Shown here piece after piece: positions 1 to 6,144 of a stretch of 35,111 bases of DNA (position 1 is its first letter; every line of letters begins with the position of its first letter). The stretch spans positions 134,068 to 169,178 of the forward strand of contig MOYE01000003.1 of NCBI GenBank assembly GCA_001899335.1. The letters are read 5' to 3'. Both the position numbers and the translations under genes were made by a program. Source of the DNA: Candidatus Gastranaerophilus phascolarcticola (lineage in GTDB: Bacteria; Cyanobacteriota; Vampirovibrionia; Gastranaerophilales; Gastranaerophilaceae). The notes beneath the pieces were generated by a model. The model did not search any database. It saw nothing but the letters and a program-made list of their open reading frames with translations, and had not been told where the DNA came from.

Positions 1-12
1 GGGGGGGGGGGG
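1..12. other. Homopolymer G run at window start
   Basis: Twelve G in a row open the window and a run of G also closes it. In AT-rich DNA this looks like a sequencing or assembly artefact at contig ends, for example two-colour Illumina poly-G, rather than biology. It makes the N-terminal Gly codons of the pilin frame untrustworthy. Confidence 0.7.
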
Positions 13-1008
13 CGTGCTCAACAGGCCTTCACAATGGCAGAGATACTTTTGTCTCTAACAATAATAGGTGTGGTAGCAGCAATAACATTACCAAGTTTGA
101 CAGGCAATATTAACGAACGTACGTGGAATACACAGCGTAAAGCTCTTTATTCTCGTTTGTCTCAGGCTTTGTCGCTAATGCCGGCTCTAAGTGGTTATGG
201 CACATTAACAGCCGGAGACGAGTCAAACTCTGCCGTTGACACGGCAGCTGAAACTTTTATCACTGCTGGCTTATCTAAAGTTTTAAAGATTAATAATATC
301 TGCGATAACGAACATCTTCAAAATTGTGGTTTTACTTCGAAAATAACTCCTCTTAGCGGGAACTCAAAAATAGATTTGCCTAAAAATTTGGAGGAATTAA
401 GCTCTCGTTTAGTAGGGTCTGCTAGATATACACCCCCTGGAACTAATCGGCCACCTGCAATTTTGAATAGTAATGCAGCTGCATTTGAAACAGCTAATGG
501 TGAAAGTATTGTTATTTACTATAATCCAAAGTGCGTATTTAAGCCAATTATTGGAACCTCAGGTGTATGGGGCGAAAACGCTTATTGGGTACCATCTCTT
601 TTGTGCGTAAATTTCGTTTATGATTTAAATGGAAATAAGGGGCCTAATACAATAGGAAAAGATATGGGATTTATGAGTGCCTTTTATGCTTCAGATTCCG
701 AACTGACATCAGTATTCCCAACGTCTATGCGATTTGGTACAAGCAGCACCGGGACGGTTTACTCTAATGTCGTAAAACAGTGTAAAGCCGCTGGATATAC
801 TGTACCTAATATCTATGAACTATCAAGTTTATTCGTTAATAGTACGTTAAGTGGCGATACTGATATTGGTATGGATGTTGGCGGAGGTGGTCCTGCAAAC
901 GGTATGGGCTCCAGTACAATAATGAATGGGCAACGTATGGGGATTCGTTATGATTGGGGAACCTGGTGGGGTACAGGCGCCAGCCTAATAGGATGTGTTC
1001 AACGTTAA
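13..1008 (+). CDS. Type IV pilin-like (prepilin) protein, 5' end missing
   Basis: The reading frame is open through the start of the window. It gives R-A-Q-Q-A, then F-T-M-A-E, then a hydrophobic helix ending in AAITLPSL. That is the class III signal of type IV pilins and pseudopilins: prepilin peptidase cuts before F, and E5 of the mature protein is present. The first ATG (position 34) encodes residue 3 of the mature protein, so it cannot be the true start; the real start and leader lie beyond the window. The rest, about 300 residues, is a globular domain rich in Gly, Ser and Asn. It ends in a part with PNIYELSS, a Gly-rich stretch and WGTWWGTG, and contains several Cys (for example near CVF, LLC, QCK, IGC) that could form disulfides outside the cell. 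Its exact role (pilus subunit, pseudopilin or adhesin-like minor pilin) cannot be told from sequence. A terminator follows directly. Confidence 0.8.
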   Translation, partial: RAQQAFTMAEILLSLTIIGVVAAITLPSLTGNINERTWNTQRKALYSRLSQALSLMPALSGYGTLTAGDESNSAVDTAAETFITAGLSKVLKINNICDNEHLQNCGFTSKITPLSGNSKIDLPKNLEELSSRLVGSARYTPPGTNRPPAILNSNAAAFETANGESIVIYYNPKCVFKPIIGTSGVWGENAYWVPSLLCVNFVYDLNGNKGPNTIGKDMGFMSAFYASDSELTSVFPTSMRFGTSSTGTVYSNVVKQCKAAGYTVPNIYELSSLFVNSTLSGDTDIGMDVGGGGPANGMGSSTIMNGQRMGIRYDWGTWWGTGASLIGCVQR

Positions 1009-1034
1009 AAAAAGAGCCCTCAAGGGCTCTTTTT
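1008..1034. terminator. Bidirectional intrinsic terminator between the pilin gene and typA
   Basis: AGAGCCCT (1013-1020) pairs perfectly with AGGGCTCT (1023-1030) around a 2-nt CA centre. It is flanked by an A-run on the left and a T-run on the right, so it can end transcription in both directions. It serves the convergent pilin gene (+) and typA (-). Confidence 0.85.
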
Positions 1035-2832
1035 AATTGTATATTTTTCTATTTAAATCAGCTTTTCTAATTCTGATGTTTTCCGGTGTGATTTCTACCA
1101 GTTCATCGTCTGCAATATACTCTAAACTGTCCTCAAGTGACATTATTTTCGGCGCTTGAAGAGTTACCATAACGTCTGCAGTTGCGCTGCGCATGTTAGT
1201 TAACTTTTTCGTTTTACAGATATTTACGGTAATGTCTTGAGGTTTATTACATTCTCCAATAATCATTCCGCGATAAACTTTAGTTTTAGGAACTACAAAG
1301 AATACCCCACGGTCTTCAAATTGGGCTAGAGCGTAAGGGATTGCTTCACCTTGTTCCCACGCAATAATTGAACCGTTGCGTTGACGCGGAATATCTCCTG
1401 CGTATGGGCGGTAATCAAGGAATGTATGATACATTATACCTTCACCGCGTGTCATTCGGATAAATTCACTTCTAAAACCAATAAGTCCGCGTGCAGGAAT
1501 ATGGAATGTGAGTGTCGTTCTGCCTTTGGCATTATTCATTTCTTTCATTTCACCCTTGCGGCTTGAAAGTTTTTCGATTGCAGAACCGGCATAACCTTCC
1601 GGAACATCTACGATTAGGTTTTCATAAGGTTCGCATTTTACACCGTCGATTTCTTTATAGATAACTTCCGGTTTTGAAACCTGAAATTCATAACCCTCGC
1701 GGCGCATTGTTTCGATTAAGATACCTAAGTGTAACTCACCTCTGCCGGAAACTTTGAAAACATCAGTGTTTTCTGTATCTTCTACACGTAAACTTACGTT
1801 CTTTTCAAGTTCGTTGTAAAGTCTTTTTCTGATTTGTCTTGAAGTAACGAATTTACCCTCTGTTCCTGCAAACGGACTGTCATTTACAGAGAAATTCATC
1901 TGCAAAGTTGGTTCGTCGATGTGGATAAGAGGCAACGGGTTCGGGTTGTTAAGTTCGCAAATTGTTTCGCCGATTTGGATGTCTGCGAAACCAGCAATCC
2001 CAACAATATCACCTGCTGTTGCACTTTCGATTTCAACTCTGCCTAAGTCTTTGAATCCGAAAAGTTTTGTGATTTTGCCGCGTTCTTGTGAACCGTCAGC
2101 CTTAACAACACAAACTTGTTCTTGAGATTTTACAGTTCCGTTAACTATACGACCGATGACGATACGACCGACGTAGTCGTTGTAATCAAGCGTTGTTGCT
2201 TGGAATTGAAGCGGCAGGTCAACGTTTGCAACCGGAGGTTTGATATTTTGCATAATGCAGTCAAGCAATGGAATCATATCTTTATGTTCGTCTGCTAAAT
2301 CATTGATTGCAAATCCGTTCAAGCTGCTTGAGAAGATGTACGGAAAATCAATTAAATCTTCGCGGTCAGTCAATTCAGTGAAGAGGTCAAAAACTTTGTC
2401 CAAAGCATGCAACGGAGCCGCTGCCGGTTTGTCTATTTTGTTGATAACAACGATAATTTTCAAACCAAGTTCCAGCGCTTTAGAAAGAACAAAACGAGTT
2501 TGCGGCATAGGACCTTCGGCAGCATCAACGATTAAAAGGGCACCGTCAACCATACCTAATACGCGTTCAACTTCGCCGCCAAAATCAGCGTGACCAGGGG
2601 TGTCAACAACATTGATTTTGCAACCTTTGTAGTTAATTGAAATGTTTTTGGATAAGATTGTAATTCCTCTTTCTTTTTCAATATCGTTGCTGTCAAGAAC
2701 GCGTTCTTGAACTTGTTGGTTTTCGCGAAAAACGCCGGCTTGTTTTAAAAGGCAGTCAACGAGGGTTGTTTTACCGTGGTCAACGTGCGCGATTATCGCG
2801 ATATTTCTAATATTTTCATTATATTTCGTCAT
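1033..2832 (-). CDS. typA: Ribosome-associated GTPase TypA/BipA
   Basis: A 599-residue translational GTPase of the EF-G/LepA family. It binds the 70S ribosome and is known in other bacteria for ribosome assembly and stress or low-temperature growth. The G domain starts at once: AHVDHGKT (residues 15-22, P-loop), ERGIT (switch), DTPGHADFGG (G3) and NKID (G4). Domain II, domain III, the RGLIGFR region and the TypA-specific C-terminal domain follow. Length matches the family (about 600). An in-frame ATG exists 24 codons upstream, at 2904, but it lies inside the -35 box of a strong promoter. The ATG at 2832, preceded by a GGTGG-type ribosome site, is therefore chosen. It is transcribed alone and ends at the shared terminator with the pilin gene. 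Confidence 0.96.
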   Translation of the reverse strand: MTKYNENIRNIAIIAHVDHGKTTLVDCLLKQAGVFRENQQVQERVLDSNDIEKERGITILSKNISINYKGCKINVVDTPGHADFGGEVERVLGMVDGALLIVDAAEGPMPQTRFVLSKALELGLKIIVVINKIDKPAAAPLHALDKVFDLFTELTDREDLIDFPYIFSSSLNGFAINDLADEHKDMIPLLDCIMQNIKPPVANVDLPLQFQATTLDYNDYVGRIVIGRIVNGTVKSQEQVCVVKADGSQERGKITKLFGFKDLGRVEIESATAGDIVGIAGFADIQIGETICELNNPNPLPLIHIDEPTLQMNFSVNDSPFAGTEGKFVTSRQIRKRLYNELEKNVSLRVEDTENTDVFKVSGRGELHLGILIETMRREGYEFQVSKPEVIYKEIDGVKCEPYENLIVDVPEGYAGSAIEKLSSRKGEMKEMNNAKGRTTLTFHIPARGLIGFRSEFIRMTRGEGIMYHTFLDYRPYAGDIPRQRNGSIIAWEQGEAIPYALAQFEDRGVFFVVPKTKVYRGMIIGECNKPQDITVNICKTKKLTNMRSATADVMVTLQAPKIMSLEDSLEYIADDELVEITPENIRIRKADLNRKIYN

Positions 2833-2875
2833 AAAAATCCACCATTCTTTTGTTATTAGTGTAAATCGTACGTTA

Positions 2876-2904
2876 ATTATAGAGTAAGAAAAAATTTTTT
2901 TCAA
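2876..2904 (-). promoter_or_regulatory. Sigma-70-type promoter of typA
   Basis: On the minus strand, TTGAAA (2899-2904) and a perfect TATAAT (2876-2881) are separated by 17 bp. The predicted transcript starts near 2869 and leaves a 5' leader of about 37 nt before the typA ATG. This supports the shorter typA start. Confidence 0.75.
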
Positions 2905-2935
2905 GTAAAGATTGCGTTTTCGTTATGTCCGTGTT

Positions 2936-3040
2936 AGTATATGTATACTGTCATGTCGATGTGGCACTGTGCCGAACAAAACGATTGATAATCGTTTTGT
3001 GAGAGGGAGCGAAGCTCTTTCGCCACAAGGGTCCATCGAT
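2936..3040 (+). other. Highly structured element next to tRNA-Leu, possible small RNA or palindromic repeat
   Basis: The segment 2955-3040 can fold almost completely. TCGAT (2956-2960) pairs with ATCGA (3035-3039) and GTGGC (2961-2965) with GCCAC (3022-3026). Inside are a perfect 11-bp hairpin (2976-2986 with 2990-3000, loop GAT) and an 8-bp hairpin (3003-3010 with 3014-3021, loop GAA). Its first 11 nt, GTCGATGTGGC, are identical to the first 11 nt of the tRNA-Leu 113 bp downstream, and its CCATCGA resembles the tRNA 3' end. Just upstream is a dyad AGTATA-TG-TATACT (2936-2949) whose right half is a good -10 box. A transcript from it would begin at about 2956, the foot of the fold. No clear -35 box is visible. 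It could be a small RNA, a decayed tRNA copy, or a palindromic intergenic repeat. Confidence 0.35.
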
Positions 3041-3067
3041 ATCGTTGAAAGTTAAATATGCTTGTAA

Positions 3068-3149
3068 GTCGATGTGGCGGAATCGGTATACGCGCACGTT
3101 TGAGGGGCGTGTGGAGAAATCCTTGGGGGTTCAAGTCCCCCCATCGACA
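3068..3149 (+). tRNA. tRNA-Leu (anticodon GAG)
   Basis: A full cloverleaf can be drawn. The 7-bp acceptor stem is GTCGATG with CATCGAC, with discriminator A73. The D stem is GCG/CGC around AATCGGTATA. The anticodon stem is CACGT/GCGTG with loop TTGAGGG, giving anticodon GAG, which reads CUC and CUU leucine codons. There is a long class II variable arm as expected for Leu, and a T arm GGGGG-TTCAAGT-CCCCC. The 3' CCA is not encoded and must be added by the nucleotidyltransferase. Confidence 0.95.
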
Positions 3150-3174
3150 TTTTAAAATTATTAGGTAGTTTATT

Positions 3175-3441
3175 ATGAAAAATTTTGTTATTTTATTAGG
3201 TCTATTCTTGTTATCATCCAGTTTGTGTTTTGCTGACCAACCAACACAAGTTAATGACGGAAGATATGTTATATATCAACACCCAACATTTAGGGGCGAC
3301 AAGTTTTTGTTAGACACTAAAACGGGCAAGTCATGGGAATATGTCCAAACAAAAGAAGGTGAAAGACTTTGGTCACAATTAATGTATGACTGCTTTAAAG
3401 AAGACAAATCATATTCTGGAAGATATATTAACCCTAGATAA
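3175..3441 (+). CDS. Small secreted protein of unknown function
   Basis: 88 residues. The N terminus is a typical Sec signal peptide: Lys at position 2, a hydrophobic core of Leu, Ile and Phe, and a likely cut after SLCFA near residue 21. The mature part, about 67 residues, contains the pattern RYVIYQHP, FLLDTKTGKSWEYVQ and ends in Arg. The stretch FxLDTxTGKxW resembles short beta-rich periplasmic modules, but I do not recognise a named family. The ATG lies 25 nt after tRNA-Leu with only a weak AGG ribosome site, so it may be read from the tRNA transcript. A terminator follows about 95 nt downstream. Coding status is supported by the clean signal peptide and an uninterrupted frame; function is unknown. 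Confidence 0.7.
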   Translation: MKNFVILLGLFLLSSSLCFADQPTQVNDGRYVIYQHPTFRGDKFLLDTKTGKSWEYVQTKEGERLWSQLMYDCFKEDKSYSGRYINPR

Positions 3442-3535
3442 AAATTGGTTTTATGGGTGATATAATTTTAATACTTAATTATGCTATAATTTTCTTATTA
3501 AAAAGTTTCAAAGATTAAACATTCAGGACACCATA

Positions 3536-3562
3536 AAAAAGAGGTCTTATGACCTCTTTTTT
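3536..3562. terminator. Bidirectional intrinsic terminator
   Basis: GAGGTC (3541-3546), loop TTAT, GACCTC (3551-3556), flanked by an A-run and a T-run. It closes both the small secreted gene (+) and the convergent flavoprotein gene (-), whose stop codon is adjacent. Confidence 0.85.
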
Positions 3563-3563
3563 A

Positions 3564-4193
3564 TTATCTGATGAAATTTGTGTAAACAACTTCTTCGTCT
3601 TTTGGCGGCAAAATCCCTGCATTTTTACCTGCCTCCTGGCATTTTAGATGCCAAGCCATGTTGCGGGCAAGTATTCTTAGGTTTTGCATACCCTCAAGAT
3701 CTTGATAAATTTCTTCCGGAGCCGCTCCGTGAACCATGTTCCAGTAACGACCGGAAATTATCGGCATTTGATTGATTGTGAAATATTTGTTTAACTGATC
3801 GAGTGTTGCGGTCGTTCCTGCGCGTCTTGCACTCGCTATAGCAGCACCGGGTTTATGCGCGAAAATATTCCGACCTGAACGGTATGCCGCAAAGAATGCT
3901 CTGTCTAAAAAGTTTGTGATAAGTCCGCTTGCTGCAGCATAGTGTACCGGTGAACCAATTACGTAGCCGTCAAAGTCTGCAGCGTAGTCGATAAATTCAT
4001 TAACTTTATCATTTATTACGCAGCGTTTTAACTTCGCACAGGCGTAACACGCACGACAAGGCTGCGCGTCAAATCCTATATAATAAATTTCAGAGTCTAT
4101 ACCTTCTTCTTTAAGTGTTTTTGCAATTTCTTCAAGGGCAGTATAAGTGCAGCCGTGTTTATGCGGTGAACCGTTTACTAATAAAACTTTCAT
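3564..4193 (-). CDS. Iron-sulfur flavoprotein / NADPH-dependent FMN reductase family
   Basis: 209 residues with a flavodoxin-like fold. It opens with a beta strand and phosphate-binding loop, VLLVNGSPHKHG (residues 4-14), which binds FMN. A compact cysteine cluster C46-x2-C49-x2-C52-x5-C58 follows and matches the [4Fe-4S] motif of Isf-type iron-sulfur flavoproteins. GSPVHYAAASGLITNFLDR is the usual second flavin-contact and dimer region. Such enzymes pass electrons from ferredoxin or NAD(P)H to oxidants or quinones in the cytosol; the substrate is not predictable. The start is firm, with AAAGGAGGT just upstream of the ATG. It is a single-gene unit. Its promoter has the 19-bp spacer and spacer dyad of MerR-family control, which suggests induction by oxidative, electrophile or metal stress. 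Confidence 0.85.
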   Translation of the reverse strand: MKVLLVNGSPHKHGCTYTALEEIAKTLKEEGIDSEIYYIGFDAQPCRACYACAKLKRCVINDKVNEFIDYAADFDGYVIGSPVHYAAASGLITNFLDRAFFAAYRSGRNIFAHKPGAAIASARRAGTTATLDQLNKYFTINQMPIISGRYWNMVHGAAPEEIYQDLEGMQNLRILARNMAWHLKCQEAGKNAGILPPKDEEVVYTNFIR

Positions 4194-4214
4194 AAGACCT
4201 CCTTTTTCAAATTT

Positions 4215-4245
4215 ATTATATCACTTGAGAGTTACTCTATGTCAA
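4215..4245 (-). promoter_or_regulatory. MerR-type promoter and operator of the flavoprotein gene
   Basis: On the minus strand, a consensus TTGACA (4240-4245) and TATAAT (4215-4220) are 19 bp apart, too long for efficient unaided use. An 11-nt dyad AGAGT-A-ACTCT (4228-4238) lies in the spacer, starting one base after the -35 box. MerR-family promoters (SoxR, MerR, NmlR/AdhR) have this layout: the regulator untwists the long spacer. No merR-like gene is in the window. Confidence 0.6.
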
Positions 4246-4258
4246 TAGTTATCCTGAC

Positions 4259-4288
4259 TTGACTATAAATTTATTTGTTTGTTATAAT
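4259..4288 (+). promoter_or_regulatory. Sigma-70-type promoter of the acyltransferase gene
   Basis: TTGACT (4259-4264) and a perfect TATAAT (4283-4288) with an 18-bp spacer. The transcript would start near 4295, giving a leader of about 16 nt before the ATG at 4311. This rules out the in-frame ATG at 4275, which lies between the two boxes. Confidence 0.7.
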
Positions 4289-4310
4289 AATACGAAACTT
4301 TGGGGAGATT

Positions 4311-5276
4311 ATGCAAAGAGATTTATACATTGATACTATTCGCGGAATATGTGTGATTGCTATAATTTTTATTCATACTGTATTTTGGTCCGGCTTAGAA
4401 TATACACCCGAATGGATCAGAAATTTAGCTTTGTTTATTGATGTTCCGTTATTTTTCTTTTTAACAGGGTGTACTATGGCTGTTAATGTAAATCTAAATC
4501 CGTTAAAACAAACTTTTAGATTAGTTTGCTTATTCTTTTTCGCGGTTCTGGTTTGTAGAATAATTTTTTTAGATTTTAATTTGCGCTCGATTATTGCTCC
4601 TTTATTTTTAGGAGGAGCCAGTGTGCCACAATTAAAAGTCATACAAGGATCATACTGGTTTGTTCCAATTTATTGTGCAGGCGTAATATGGGCTAAAATG
4701 ATGATTGATTATCTTAAAGATTATGTAATTAATATATTCTTTGTTTTGGTTCCGGTTTTTTATTGTTATTTATATTTTATTGATAATAAATTTTCCTCCC
4801 CAGAGGTTTTTAGCGGGATTAGTATTCAAATGTTTTTATTTCCACTGTGGTTAATTCTTTTGGGATATAAAACGTACAATTCTGATAAAAAATTAATTTG
4901 GAGGATTTTAGCTTTCGTTTTCTTCGTTATTATTGTTTTTCTGGCAATATCTAAAGAGCATTTCTATTTACAAAGTTATAAATTCCCGATTTCATTACCT
5001 TACATTATCGCATCACTGGTTTCTTTGTGCCTTGTGATGGGCTTTAAGACGCAAGTGAAAAATAATCTGTTTGTTGACATAGGGCAAAAAGCTCTTTATT
5101 TTTATTTGGCTCAGGGAATAAGTTCCTCTGTTTTGTATTTTATTGTGGATGCTGTTATATTGGACTGGCCATTAAAATTATTATTATGTTTTTCTTTAAA
5201 TTGTTCAATGACAATCCTTATTGGCAGATTGATTTCAGAAATTGAGCCGAAAATTCTTTCTGTTATCACAAAGTAA
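4311..5276 (+). CDS. Membrane acyltransferase, acyltransferase-3 family
   Basis: 321 residues, almost entirely hydrophobic, with about ten predicted membrane helices. The opening QRDLYIDTIRGICVIAIIFIHT is the family signature: a conserved Arg (R11) ending the first cytoplasmic stretch and a His (H22) in helix 1 that is needed for catalysis in the OafA/NodX group. Members move acetyl or other acyl groups onto exported sugars such as O-antigen, exopolysaccharide or peptidoglycan. The substrate cannot be read here, and no glycan genes are adjacent. The start at 4311 is chosen because of the GGGGAG ribosome site and because the promoter overlaps the upstream ATG. The gene is notably T-rich, as expected for a membrane protein. 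Confidence 0.8.
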   Translation: MQRDLYIDTIRGICVIAIIFIHTVFWSGLEYTPEWIRNLALFIDVPLFFFLTGCTMAVNVNLNPLKQTFRLVCLFFFAVLVCRIIFLDFNLRSIIAPLFLGGASVPQLKVIQGSYWFVPIYCAGVIWAKMMIDYLKDYVINIFFVLVPVFYCYLYFIDNKFSSPEVFSGISIQMFLFPLWLILLGYKTYNSDKKLIWRILAFVFFVIIVFLAISKEHFYLQSYKFPISLPYIIASLVSLCLVMGFKTQVKNNLFVDIGQKALYFYLAQGISSSVLYFIVDAVILDWPLKLLLCFSLNCSMTILIGRLISEIEPKILSVITK

Positions 5277-5286
5277 TTTCTTAAAA

Positions 5287-6144
5287 TTACATATAATCAA
5301 TTTTGTAACTTGAAAGTGCTCGTTCTCCTGCTATTTTCATCTTCTCAAAATCAGGAGTTCTTCCAAACCAAATTTTTTGAGCTGCAACAGCTTGCGCGAC
5401 AAGCATATCAAGACCGCTGATAGTTTGCAATCCTAAATGATGTGCGTCCTCAAGCAATACCGTTTCTGTAGGGTTATAAACGATATCATAAACAATTGCG
5501 CTTTTCGGCAATGTTTCCAGCACTCTTTTTTCAACGGGACTTCTGTCTGCAGAATGCCCTTTCATTCCGATTGGTGTTGTGTTTACAAGCATATCCGTTG
5601 TAGAAAGGTCTTTTAGTGTTTCGATTTGGTTCAATGTAAATTCGATGTGCGGTGCAAGTTCACGGAAAAATTTTACAAAATCCAGCGCGTTGGGAATATT
5701 GCGGGTGTAAAAATTAATCTTTTTAACACCAAGTTCAGTGCAAGCTACCGTAACCGCGCGTGATGCTCCGCCTGTGCCCAAAATCGTTACTTCTTTCCCC
5801 TCAAGTGACGGTGGAAGAGGGAACTTGAACCCTGTTATATCCGTGTTATAACCGTATAAAGTTTTATCGGTACCGATTTTTATTGTGTTAATCGCGCCGG
5901 CAAGGTCTGCGTTTTTATCTACCTCGTCAACAAAAATCGCAATTTTAACTTTCAATGGAATAGTTACATTTACGCCTGAATATCCGTAAATTTTAAGGTC
6001 GCGGATTCGGTCAACGAGATTTTCAGGTGCGGTTTCAAGGATTTCATAATCCGCATCTATCCCGAGGCTTTCAAACCCGGCTTTGTGGATTTGCGGTGAA
6101 ATCGAATGTCCTATCGGGTAACCCAAAATTGCAAATTTAAGCAT
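5287..6144 (-). CDS. aroE: Shikimate dehydrogenase (NADP+)
   Basis: Reduces 3-dehydroshikimate to shikimate with NADPH in aromatic amino acid synthesis. 285 residues from the ATG at 6144. Landmarks in order: GYPIGHSISPQIHK (shikimate binding), NVTIPLK with the catalytic Lys, GAINTI, NTDITGF, the Rossmann loop GTGGASRAV, NTTPIGM, and GLDMLVAQA near the C terminus. The frame allows an upstream ATG at 6150 and another at 6168. The ATG at 6144 sits about 9 nt from GAGGG and gives the usual family N terminus. It overlaps the end of topA by 8 nt, so it is probably translated by coupling as the last gene of the lptC-to-aroE operon. Confidence 0.95.
   Translation of the reverse strand: MLKFAILGYPIGHSISPQIHKAGFESLGIDADYEILETAPENLVDRIRDLKIYGYSGVNVTIPLKVKIAIFVDEVDKNADLAGAINTIKIGTDKTLYGYNTDITGFKFPLPPSLEGKEVTILGTGGASRAVTVACTELGVKKINFYTRNIPNALDFVKFFRELAPHIEFTLNQIETLKDLSTTDMLVNTTPIGMKGHSADRSPVEKRVLETLPKSAIVYDIVYNPTETVLLEDAHHLGLQTISGLDMLVAQAVAAQKIWFGRTPDFEKMKIAGERALSSYKIDYM

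Noticed and set aside
2833..2904. Upstream ATG of typA giving a 623-residue protein
   Set aside because: It falls in the -35 box of a near-consensus promoter and would add 24 residues not seen in the family.
5270..5292. Terminator between the acyltransferase gene and aroE
   Set aside because: Only an AT-only inverted repeat (GTAATTT/AAATTAC) is present, too weak to call.
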